Origin: Phoronis australis
Lineage: Eukaryota > Phoronida > Phoronidae
Assembly (NCBI GenBank): GCA_002633005.1
Contig: NMRA01000344.1
Span: forward strand, 10,013 to 72,012
DNA length: 62,000 bases
Direction of reading: 5' to 3'
The notes below the pieces were generated by a model. The model was given only the letters and a program-made list of their open reading frames with translations. It made no database searches and had not been told where the DNA came from. Below, piece by piece: positions 46,701 through 60,000 of the stretch (position 1 is its first letter; each line of letters opens with the position of its first letter). The translations under genes were made by a program, and so were the position numbers.

Positions 46701-49700
46701 AGTGATCAAAGATAGTTTTGAGTGATTGTGGTATATGTTAGAACTTTTAGCCTTCTTGTAAAACTTACCAAGTTTTGAAGGCGGGCTAATATGCTGGGCG
46801 GGAATTTTTGATTAGCCCGTTATATTAGCAGCGTTTAAAATGGTTACAACTGAACTGGTAACAGTGAAAAACGTGCCTACGGGATGATAAATTTTTAAAA
46901 GCTGGCAGACTTTAATGATGGAGTGAGATAGTAAAGTGAATAAACCGGACTATGTTAAATGAACCACCCATCAATCAAAAGTTAGTAGTTAATTCAGACG
47001 TAGCCACCTGACACGTGTTAAGATCGCAACACTTCCCATGCCCACACTGCACTCCTTCCGCCTTGGTGCACGTCGAAGGATTACAACATTTGCTGGTGCA
47101 TTCCCACGGGTGGCCGCAGTCACAAACTTCCCCGGCGTCCAGTTTTCCATTACCGCACGTTGGAGGAATCTATGGGGGAAAATCTATGAATTCAGTCACG
47201 TAAGTTTGACGTCTATCATATAACGCTTGAGTTACAGGGGCACGTTCAGATCGTGAAAAGTTGTTTCCAACAAGTTCAGTGAAATATTTAGTGTAACTAA
47301 ATTTTCAACTCACCCCGTCTCCAACGCCTTGGTATCCGGAAACAGTCGCCGTTGTTGTTGGTACACAGCGGTGATTTATGCAAATCTAATAAGAAAGGTA
47401 CTACATAAGGTGTTTTGGCATCGCAGAAATGGAGTCAAGTGAATTTAAAGAGGCCTGGCATGCAATAAACAAACTAAATTGCAATATTGGAACTAGTGTT
47501 CTGCCACTAAAGTATAACTCATCTTGCTCACCAGGTAATTTAGGGTTTGCTCGGAGAAAGTTTAATTGTTGTTGATACTAAAGCATTTTCTAAATTTCAA
47601 AAAACGATCTCTCAACTGCTCGCCACTTAGCTGCTTTTCCTAACACAAGGCAAAGCAGTCTAATAAATATTTGGTGTGGCAACACAAAGACGTATCACAT
47701 CTCCCATATATCATAGACGATGGTGCATGGACTGCCAACTCCCTATATTTTCAGTGCACGAAATCTGTGATCTTGCGCATATGCCGTGACGTCATTATTT
47801 ACCAGTGACACCTGGCAGATATAGCACGCATTACTTCTGGCAAGTGTGTCGTCTGCCAATCGTTTTCATTTCGTCGGGATTTGGATCGGTGATTTGGCCC
47901 AACTTACATCGGCGTTTAAATAAATTGAACGTTCATAAAAAGTTAACTTCTTGAATACGGCTCATATTAATGCTCCAGAAATAACCACCAAGCATACTTA
48001 AAAAATTATCTCGCACTTCGACACCAGTTTACTAGAGGTTTCATTTTAAGCTCGAATGCAAACCGATGCAGCTCAAAATTTCTGAACTCTACTGCTGGAA
48101 GACCTAGAACAACTTTTCAATACCGAAATTGTTTTTTTTTTTCGTTACTAAGCAGTAAAATAGATGGAAGAATTTCCCACCACAATACACTAACTGGAAG
48201 CTGACCTTGCTATATTTAGACGGTGGCGCCTCCTCTAGGATATTTCGTAAGAAAATGTTGGAGTTGCGAATCTGTTGTCTATAATCTATGGTCATATGGA
48301 AAATGTGACCTTTGACCTCAAGAGACTTCAAGCAACTGAGTGTGAGCGCATTTTGAAAGATTCAAAACTCTGGGGTCATCTCAGAGGTTTTCTTTCGCGA
48401 GCATTCCAAAAATCGTGAATGTTGTGATTTTTTTCTGAAAATTTCCTCACAGGGGAAAGTGAATTACTCTGTGCTATATAAGATGATTCTTTGGTCATGA
48501 ATTGTTTAAAAGATATTTTGACGAGCTCTCGCCTTCCTTGCGTCTTTAAGGTGTGAGTGAGATTATCGACGAATATTGCAGAGACATCCATCACCAATAA
48601 GCAGAAAATACAGGCTCAAGGTAGGTCTGCAAGTTTTCAATGGGGTTTTCATTGACGATGGAATACGGAAAAGCTTTTGACGGGAATGCAGTTTTGATTA
48701 TTTAAATCACACAATGCAAACGCGTGTGTCACAGGTATGTTAACCAAAGTAGTAATTAAATTTGTCCATGTTGGTGGCAATTTTAATAAAAGTGTCAGTC
48801 TAAATTCAAACAATCGGCAATAGCCAGTTTGATCAATAACACTTTTGAACATAGGCGATATATAGACCTAAGCACAACGACATTCACGTGTCGGAGGCTC
48901 GTCTATATTCAATACCGCAGGTAATTATTCAATTAAATTTTTACATAATGGCCATGACATATATAAAAACCGGCTGGGCAGCAAAGGTAACTTCCTCATC
49001 AATGAACATAACAGCAGTGTGGAGACACATAGAGAAATATTAATAGGCTTCTTACTGGGATTTAATTACAAACTATTATTTGACTAGCAAACTGTAACAC
49101 TTCGTCTAAAAATGTTCACATGTGGGTTATCTCGGCCAAGAACACCTTTACAGGATACTTCCTACATAGTGCATACAAAATGTAAACTTGACAGGGTTCC
49201 AAACAACATGGACAGTGTGTATTGTACCACATCATACAATTGAATTTTTGTTGGTTCAGAAAACAAGAACGCTCTGGACAAAGAAAGCCTACCTTTCCAC
49301 TTGAGCAAACACTTCCGTCAGGAACCATAAAAATGTCTCGAGCTCCTCCTGGAATGTGAAGCGCTTTGCACTGATGACTTGTGTAGTCGAACTGTATAGT
49401 CCCAGCTCCATTCAATGAAGACAAAGGGTCGAACGATCCCTCGTTAGTGCAAAAGAGCAGTCCACACATTCTGTCCCTAAAAATCACATTGTGCATAGCA
49501 GATGAGTGGCATTGTTACGATGAGTTCCCTTTGCTTGTATTTGATTTTTTTAGTCAACTAATCGCTGCCTGAGCCTGAATTTATGTAGCATACGCGTATG
49601 CCGGTTTAAACAAACACGTGTTCATTTCCTAATCTTGAAAGAACTCGTCACTTGCACTGTATACCATCTCTCTGTCACTGAGGATGATTGCAGTTCGTCA

Positions 49701-52700
49701 CTCCAGCTATTTTCTGTCCACTGCAGATCACACGATGATTATAGCCAACTCTTGTCGATTCTAACAATCGGCGAAGGCTAATACGAACAGCAATTTCGCT
49801 AAGTAGCATTCAATTCACAGTTGTTCACAAAGAACCGCCACATAAACAAAAATGGCGGAATTAATAAATTCGAACAATTGTCTAAGATAACCAAAACATT
49901 GCGTTTCAGCTAAAAACAACCCTGATAACGACTGCTTGTGCCTTTTAGGGATCGCAGTTGAAAATCATATGATGCACCAGTGGTACAAGAGGTATGCAAA
50001 ATTAACAGTGAATGATGGTGAGTAGTATGCGCGTATTCTCTTGTTTAGTTTGACGTCACTTTGGCGTTCGAGGCCTGGTCAAATAAAATTAAAATGTCGA
50101 AATTAAAAAGTAATAATTATTCCAGATTTAAGAAGTGCTGTAATTGCAATTATTAAGCACATACAAAAATTTCTACGTGGCCATGGACCTGATCAATCGT
50201 AATCATTCCCAATACACCGATTAATCCAAACACACAATGTTGCAAAAAATCAGTGCTAACATGTCACTGTTCTTTCTGAATCTGAAGAAGCCTAGTACAG
50301 CAACATTTTTGAAATGTGACTTCATTGCTGTTCTTATTTGGGGGTCTAAACTGCGTCATATCAGTGGCAGATACGTCATTTCTTAACATCCCAATAACAA
50401 TACTTCCAATATTATCAAGTGCCTTACACGTGTTCACATTTGTAGTACTTCCCGTTGTTGTCGACTCCACAATTGCCTCGAATGGATCCTTCCCTGTTCA
50501 TTCGGTAACACGGTCGTTGGGCAGCTCTGGCTGACGGTCCAAACAGCTCACGACACCGCTGTGTGTGGCTCACACACTTGTTTTTGTAGCAGTACGACTG
50601 TAAGGCAGCAATTTTACACAAAATGCACTACACTGTGACCATTTGTCAGGTGTCAACAATAACCTTCTCATCCAGCTCTCAAACTCCAGCAACCCAAATA
50701 AATCACCGAAAGTTTGGGATAAAATTTGAAAACTCTTTTGAAAAGTCTACTAAATGAGCGACGTGAACTAACGCTTTAGGCGATTTACATTACCACTTCT
50801 GGGAGAGTTCACTCACCAGCAACCATAAAATCAAATCTGTTTGCATAAAATTAATGGAATTCTAATTTGACACCGTGCAATTTGACAATTTAATACATAT
50901 CAGTCGATTTCATATAGGTGGTTTAACTTTAAACCTGGTTTAAATTGGGCTTAAATCAGGTTTCAAGATAATCTGCATTTCATAAAGGTGGTTTAACTTT
51001 TGGATCAGTGGTCTAGCAAAACCTGGTTTAACTCCAGTTTAGACCTGGCGTAAGTCGGTTTGCATTTCACCAACGAGGTCTATATTCCTTAGACCTGTAT
51101 TAACATCTTAAACCAGGTTTAAATTTATGCTTGGTCAGACTCAGGTTTGATATTGTTAAAAATGGCAGACATTCACGATATAGGCGCAACTGAGTGATGC
51201 CGTGGTGTGCATTTACGTTTTAGGGCGAAAGCGGCTTATTTCCAATATTCAGTTTTAGGACAACACAATATCAAACGTAACAGGGGCAGATCCAGGATTT
51301 TTAAAAAGTTTGGGTCGGATCAAATATTCTTAAAATGGGGTCAGAAAATTATAGATTTGATATCACTAAAATCAAGATAAAAATGGGGTCCGGACCACAT
51401 GACCCGCCCTGGATCCGCCTATGCGTAGACCAGGGGTGTTGCAGGATATCCTTCGGATTTCTCAGAATATGACTGGTAGAGCAGAGCGTCATCGTCGCAA
51501 GCGCGGTTTGACTGAAGACGGCATCTTCTGATTCGCATGAGCGAGTTCCACCTCAATTGGTACACAATTTAATGTTGCCGGGCTGGCTTCCTGTCCCCCT
51601 TTATCCGCAAAAAATAAATGACACGAAATAAAGTTGTGCAGCTAATCCTGAGCAAGTACTTTAATGGTGTAGGTGCGTTTGGACATAGACATTACAAAAT
51701 GAAACATGTCCCCTCATATCCTAGATCTGCCACTGGGTCACTCACCGTTTTTCTTTGCATTTTTTCACAGATGAAATTTTCTTTCAGGCCTTCATTTTTT
51801 AACATTTATTGCAATAATGATAACACAATACAAAGACAGAAATCCTCAACGACACATCATACACGCACGCACTCATTTCACAGAAAACTCAATTTCACAA
51901 ACCAAAAACACCAAATATACTTTCTTTTTAAAGAGCAAAAACCAGGCCATCTTTGGAAAAATATGTCTCCTAATCCATTTTTACAATAATTATATTTTTC
52001 GAATGTGAATTAAATTTCTATGTTCTTTTTTGAAAAGCCTTAGATATGGAGGTTCTACCTTCAGCTTTCTACAGTATATATTCTTTTTGGTCAAAAGAAC
52101 GGTAAGATTAAAAAGTTCACTCGCGTTTCCATTTTACCACTGGCTTTCATTTTTAATGATACCCTTTAACTGCTTGTTGCTGCATTTTCCCGATTTTGGG
52201 AATTGTGCAGCCAGTCTGGAGCAATATCTCTCCAAGCCGGCTGCTTACGTTGACTTGATTTGGCACCAGTTTTCTTGTTCTCTATAACATTGGCTTTTTC
52301 TCTGATCAGTTATGGGAGGGAACATTTTTCCTCGTGAGAAAAGCTTTTAGGCCTTTTTCGCTAATGTCTGCACTGATTTTATTGCTGTGTGCCATTGTGC
52401 ACCCACTTGATCAAGGTTTCATTGAAGCACTTCAATAGTTTCTGTATTGGGTTAATCCGAATTGTTACAGTAGGCTTGCATACTATAAACATGATTTAAT
52501 AAACCAGTTCCCTGATCTAACAAAATCAGGCTTTCAGACTTTTCAACCACATTGGTGAAATTCACTTTAGGTCTAAAATTAGACCAGATTTAGGAAGACC
52601 AGGTTTAAGTCTTTAACCTGGTTTTGTTAAACTACCTCTATAAAATCGGCTGATATGTGTCTAAGTTCTAAGAGAGTTGGACGAATTCACGTGTTTGAAC

Positions 52701-55700
52701 TCTGGTGGGTTTGCAGTGCTAGGATTATGGAATATGAGAACACTACTACAATTTCCTTAAGAAAATACGCCTAGCCCCAAACGATTGCTTTTTCTGTCGC
52801 AGCTGTAGCCACTATCTTTTGTACACCTTTTCTCTTACATGTGGTCATATCCATGGATAGTCAGTAGATGTAACTACTCAAGCCACTATGTTAAGTCTTT
52901 TCTCAACCAATATGTTTTACACTTTTCTTGGTCTGTCGACAAAGAATCCGTGTTTATTTATTGTTAAAGAAACCCAATCAACTGATTACTTAGAAATAGA
53001 CGTGTTGTTACAACTGGCCCTAAAATACAGGTAAAAATTTATCAAATGATCGGTGATATATTTTGGGCATTTTCTTAAACCAAACCGTTATTCTAAAAGG
53101 TATGCATTGGTATTCTTAACTATAAAGTACTAACTATAGGTTATACTTACCATTTCTGAACCAACACGGCAAACAGCTCTATCAGGCTTACGCATGTCAC
53201 TGGGACAATTTTTGGAATTCCCTCTGCAGTATTCGACACGATCGCATGAGTCGGTCTTGTCCCTACACACTTCCGTCGATGGTTTGAACTTGAACACAAT
53301 TAAACAAACATTTCCGTTGAAGCGGCTATAAATTTAAATTCCATGTGCGAAGAGACAATTAGATTTAGACTATTTGCCGTTACAAAGTTGGTCCAAACTT
53401 GTTCCTTACTCAGATAACAAAAATGTTCGGCTTTAAAAAATGACAGCAGCGTAACTCATAATAACCATACTCGCCCGAAATGACACGTTAGCAGCCTGGT
53501 TCAAAGTAATAACGAACCGCCAGTTCTTTTGAAATCCTCAAATCAAGTCAACTTTTACAAAGGGGCAATATGACTGAAATTCTGTTGCAAAAGTAGTTTA
53601 AATCAAGCAAGATAGAAAGCGGGTGAAGTCAATTAAAATGGCAAGTAATACAAGCGTCTGAATCAATGGTATGAACAGATTTTCTTCTTTTCTGAAAATA
53701 GGCTTGTATGGGAGATAATGTCTCGTTGCATTTCGGTTTAAAAAGCATTGGACTATGTAGCTGGATGCGCAGGAGTCATAAATTTAAAACGTTTCAGCTA
53801 AAAATACTCTCTTAGTTAAACCCCAATTCAATTCGCTTAAAATACGCTCTGTTCACACCCCAACCATACACGTATATCGGAGGAAGGTTCCAATGGAGTT
53901 GAACGGTAGTTGCCAACATTTCCAACATAACACTTGTGGGTGACGTCTTAAAACGTTGACGTCATATAAAATGCGTTGCTTTCTCGCGGAGAATTTATAA
54001 TGTGTTAACTTAAAACGTTCAAGATGAAAGGTTTTAAAATGATCGTACGCACCCAACCTATGATAAGGACATTGGAACTGCCACCACGTTATTCTTGTTT
54101 TACAAGAATTTCATTGCGTAACCATATATTATAGACAACAGATTCGCAACTCTGACATTTTCTTCAGTGTTATCCAAGAGGCGGCGCCACTCTCCTCATT
54201 TATCTGGTTCATTTCCCGGTTAGTGTATTGTGACGGGAAATTCTCACATCTATTTTACTGTCCAGTACAAAGAAAGCAAAATAATAATTTCGGCATCGAA
54301 ACGCTGTTCAAAATCTTAAAACAGTAGAACTGTTGGCATCGTGAGCACTTTTAGCAATGCTACTGCTACCCGACCACACAACAACCGACCAAGATTAGCA
54401 GACGACGTACTTGCCGGAAGTAATGCCAAGTAATTGTTCCACGTGTCGTTAGTGAATAATGACGTAACGTTATGCGGACGAGCACACATTTCGTCCATTG
54501 AAAGTATACGGAGTTGGCGGTCCATGTACTATAGTCTACGGTGTAAGGAAGTGATTAGAAATCAGACTACTTTCCACGTGTAGACTGAACATCTTTTATG
54601 AATTAGGTCAAAGCTACGCGGCAAGAAAACGTTAACACCAATCGTCTACTGCACTCGGTAACAAAAGGATACGCGGAATAATGTCCAGTGGGATATGCCT
54701 TCATGTACGCCAATCCAGGTGCGTTTTTTTATTTATCCCATACGCTTCGAATTCTTAACTTACTTTCGTTTTTTCGGCAGATATTTAAATACTTCACCCA
54801 CACTGTTCACGTAGCGGATCACATGTACTTGCGCGTTAGATAAGAAGTTTTCTCACGAAAAAGAAGTTGTAAATGTAACAATTTATTGCTTAAAAAGAGA
54901 CAACAAAGACGAAAGTAACGGTTTTTGTGCATTGAATTTGTAGCATTTCCTGAAAATAATTAAATAACAATATTTAACAATGCAGTTACCGAGGAATCGG
55001 CACTGGGAAAGTTTGATGATCGAGCCCGCTACCCGAAGTTGATTCGACTTCGACTTACCTTTTGAACGTTTCATGTCAGAAGCCATTATTAAAGTAGTCC
55101 CGGGAAAGCAATCCGGAGAACAGTATCACATGGCCATATTGTACTCGACTTATTCAACGCGTAAAAAGAACGTTTGGCAGCTACGTGATGGAAAACCTAT
55201 TGTAGCACTTTGAATTTCAGTGCCCAATGCTTTACCTGACAAACGTTCAGATCGCAGCAAGGTCCATCAGCACATTGTGACCTGGAAGTCAACGTGCACG
55301 TCCAAGGATCACAGCAGCGGTGGTTACACTGAGAGGGTAACCCGCAGTCGCATTGTTCGCCAGTTTCCACAATACCGTTCATGCATGTAGGCTTTGCCTG
55401 AAAAGACAATGTTTGACATTAAACGTTTACCTATTCTGAACAAAAACAAGTTAGACGAAAACCAAAGTTGTCATTGTTATTCAGATTTGTTAATTCAGGT
55501 CCCACTTTCAGCCTAAGGAGGAAATAACATACGTCAGAATTTGGAATCGTTGATTTTAAAGCTCAAGGATAGAGTGCAATTAGAAATCTCTTACCAAGCG
55601 TCATGTCTAACTATGGTGTGTTGACAGACCAATGCAGAAAGACTATAACCTGACGTTGCTACCGGCTGCACAATACTCTAGGAGTTGCAGCATATGACCA

Positions 55701-56970
55701 CGCTGTGTGTCAGTCAATCCCCCCCCCTTGTTTGCCACACATGTACATGTATAAAACAGCAAAGGTCTGAGGAAATACATAGTTTATTAATTAACCCCGG
55801 AAATGAATATTATACGGTAGAAATACAATTTTACAGTGTGTGGAGTTTAGTTTGCGTGAGCGTGTGGGTAAGGGGCTCAGACTAGATTTCAAGTGTCTGA
55901 TTGAGACAGCCGGCGCAATTGTAATGGTAACTATGGTTCGGTAATGCCGCTCCTATTCGATGCGCGCGTGATATCCCAGGCGACCGGCAGAAAAGCTGCG
56001 CATTGCTTCTAGCTGTTTCCGTCGTCTGCTCCACTGTGCAATGAAGAAAATTACTTCATTTTTAAAGAAAACAGAAGCTGAGTGACGATGACGAAACAGA
56101 AACTAATGGCAGTAGTAAATTTTAATCGGAGCCTTAGTGAATTACACAGAAACTCATAATTCTCTGGGTCGTGGGATTTTACAGCGCTAGTCACGACTAA
56201 CGACCAGGCCAAAGACAAAGTAGAGCCGTAGAGGACTGGCTACACCTCAGAAAAAAGGAAAATGCCTGATTTAGGAAGCGAAAACAGTCTTTCTCTGGGA
56301 AGAAAGGGAAACCCCCATCACGGCCCCCCTCATACGGCTTTACGTGCGTCTACAATCTCGCTTTGCGCTAGACAAAATGTTGCCCTCTCCTTATGAAATC
56401 CAAGATCTGCCTCTGCAGTACGGTGTTGAAAACGGAAATTTTAATAGCCCGGACGTTGTTGCAATAGAGGCTCAGATTTGGATTTAATGTGGTTGTTCTC
56501 TTAAGTCAGGTACGGAAGTTCTAATCAGATAACGAGTTGGGAGCGAAGGCTCCTTGTAGGGGTCACAGGGAAGAGGGTGAAATGTTGAAGGCATCAGGCG
56601 TGAGGTATTCGTGTCCTCTGTGAAGCATGAAAGACATCAGAAAGATTTTACAGTGACTACATCTCTAATTAGGACGTCTACCACCAGCCCCTGCAGACGT
56701 GTGTGCTACCTTGCCTTTTGCGTATCTGTACGCGTTCTTTCAGTAATAATTTATATCTCACTTATTCACTTACCGTATTTGTTGTAATAATGGATTGGCA
56801 AGTCGCGTTAACACACACCTAAATGAAGGAATGTCATGGATTACGAAGCAGAACGTCATCACAAATGTTTATGCTAAAGGAGATACACGACTTATGATTA
56901 ACTTACACACACGCACCCACAGACACAAACAGACAAACGCGTGCGCGCACACACACACAGACACAAACAC

Positions 56971-57006
<36 letters not shown>

Positions 57007-60000
57007 ACACACACACAAACACACATACTTACACATGCAAAAATCATTCGCATAAATAAAACTCTTGGACAGGGGAGAATTTCGATTAGCAACTTAACGG
57101 GCGAGACTGCTACTGAACCTCTTTGGAAAACATGTATTTTAAAAGTGTGTCATCCGAACTCCGAGCACAGAAATATAGTTTGTATTTCGTCCCGAAAAGT
57201 TGCACGAGTAACTTTCACCATTAAGACCAAGCATAACTACTCAAAATAGACCTACCTTCCCAATGCCGCAAATACTGCCGTCTTCAGTCATGCCAAAGTC
57301 GGGATTGGCCCTAAATGTGATGGCTCGGCATCCACCGTGGTTCATCATGAAGTCCGGGTAGGCGGAAAAGTGGTAGGCATCGCCGCCGCTACACTGCAGC
57401 GAACCGCACATCAAGTCCCTGTCGAGAGAAATGCTACATTTAACTTAAATATATAGTCTACATGTGGGTCGAAGAGAATGGATTAGAGTGGCCACTGTTA
57501 CTGTACGTTTCATGCAATGATTCGTTAAGTCTGGTATAGGTAGCGTTGTTGTCTGGTACTGGGTTCTATTTAGTGTCATAAACAAGCATAGCGTTAGCTT
57601 CCTGGGTCTTCTTTTCTCATTGCAGCAGCATAAGTTACGTGAGAACAATAGAAAGCTGCGATAGAGGTTGGGGAGTTGGTCATACATTAGCCGAAAAAGA
57701 AACGGGACCAACCAGTTACTGTTGGGTAAGCCAAGGACTGCGCTGTAGTGAAAGTAGAAGACGTGTTGAATGATGGTAATGGCTTGGGATACACTGGACT
57801 AGATTCCGTTTTCCTCAAACACGAAGAAAGTCGTGTGAATGACGCACAATAGGATTTTGAGCGTTTTCAGTGTAAGACTAACATCAGCCAAAACAAAACT
57901 GACTTTGGCAAATAAGTGTCATAAATTATAGAAGTATGACTCTGATTACCGTTGTATCTAGTCTTAAGGGGTTCCCACCATGAACCTGTGTCTACAGCGG
58001 AATTTTTAATTACATATTTAGAGATTTGATAGCCTATAGTACAGCTGTGCTAAGAGACATGCCAAAGATTTTTAAAAATCATTTTTCTGTTATCGGTGTT
58101 GTACGTGATGGGTGAAAGATCGTCTCCGCCGTTGGTGTTTTACCAGAGCGTTACGATTTGCTAGGAAAGTCCGCGGAAAACTGCATTTTTCTGACCTGAA
58201 AAGATGTGTTCGTGGAGGCTACAACTTAACCGAGAGCGTCTCTGTGTTCGAATTTCTTAAAGACGTACAAATTGTACAGAAATGGCATCAGTATGTGCGC
58301 TGTAAGAGAGTGTGGAACATACGATTCTGTCAGGAGCCCATGCATTGCTGTAGATGTAAAAAAGAGGTAAGTAGGCGCCCAAAGCCCGCCGTATCACCTT
58401 GAACACCGAACGTAATTTAAGGTGCGTAGGCGCTACGTTCAAATGTCAAAAGGTGGTTGGCTGCGCCAACGTGCGCCTACGCCCCACTACAGCACTGCAG
58501 GAGCCACACATTTTTGGACTTATTTCAGTTAAGAAATCGCGTTGAATCGAGTGACCTTTGTCTGTGATTATTAATTGTCCATTTTGTGAATATTGACCAC
58601 CCCTTAGTTCAGTTAGTTGTGGCTCACATACTGTATGTCTGCTGCATTTCTCGTGCACGTGGAGTTCATATGGCCTCTAAGCCGACAAAAGTTCACTGAG
58701 TGATAAATCGAATTCTCACTTTAAGTGTAATGCCGTATCCACTCTCCTCTGTCTACATGACAATTGTCCAGTTCTCGCTCAAAATCGTGCCCATCTTCTG
58801 ACCTGCTGTGTTCCGCCATTGCAATAGCGGAGTTGCAACATGCAATGATTGCGCATGTCCGGAAATTAGTGTGTGCAAAACCTATTGGGATTGATAGACG
58901 TTTCAGGAATGGCCGACTGGTGTGCACGACGTGTGATTTGTGTGCATTAAACTACGCTGCTGTCTGTAGGTCAGTTTCCAACATACGTTTTCTTGCCGCC
59001 CTCAAAACAAAGATTTTATAGATACCTAAGATCTCCGACTTATGACCTAAATAGTCACAGCATTACAAGTAGCGCCACCTTCTGGAAGGCGCTCAAATAC
59101 AGCATAATAACACGGTTGACTGTAATGCCACTGTGTCATCTGGTGCTTACAAAATACTTTGTTTCGCTTGCCTAAAGATAAGGAGAGGTAAGNCAATTGT
59201 CCAGTTCTCGCTCAAAATCGTGCCCATCTTCTGACCTGCTGTGTTCCGCCATTGCAATAGCGGAGTTGCAACATGCAATGATTGCGCATGTCCGGAAATT
59301 AGTGTGCGCAAAACCTATTGGGATTGATAGACGTTTCAGGAATGGCCGACTGGTGTGCACGACGTGTGATTTGTGTGCATTAAACTACGCTGCTGTCTGT
59401 AGGTCAGTTTCCAACATACGTTTTCTTGCCGCCCTCAAAATAAGCGCTGCATACTTTATGCCACGAAGTCGGAACAAATGCACTAAATTGGGTAAAGACC
59501 TGCCGGTTTAACGGCTTTGTGAAGAGCAGTGGTTGTAACCTAATTCAATCTATGAATCAATATAAAGGTGGGTGTAGAAGTTCTCTTTGTAGTCGAGTCA
59601 CATAACGCTCTAGCGACCACAGTTTATGACGAAAATGGCTGAAAATTTTATTGTATGATGAAAATTGAGGTGTTGACGCCTGAACAAGAGCGGTTTCATG
59701 CAGTTTGGTTTTGGTTCCGTTTCATTGGAAGCAGGTGAAGAGTCTAGCTTTTAGTGGATCGACGATAACACAACATTCTTCTTGAGGTTGTGTTAATACG
59801 CATTACGATGCTGTAAGGGTTCGTGTGGGTGTTGTATTCTCAAACACATCTTGATAAAAAACTTTCATCAGACTTGAATGAACACTGCTTATTTTAAGAG
59901 CCTAACTTGGCCTCTCCAGTACCATTAGGTCACAGACTTAAGTAACTGGTGTTCGTACATATGTATCATGCCGTTAAGAGGAGACTTCTTCATTGAGCAA

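Noticed and set aside
56795-57249. His/Thr-rich and Cys/Val-rich ORFs over the CA repeat
   Set aside because: They are translations of a microsatellite.
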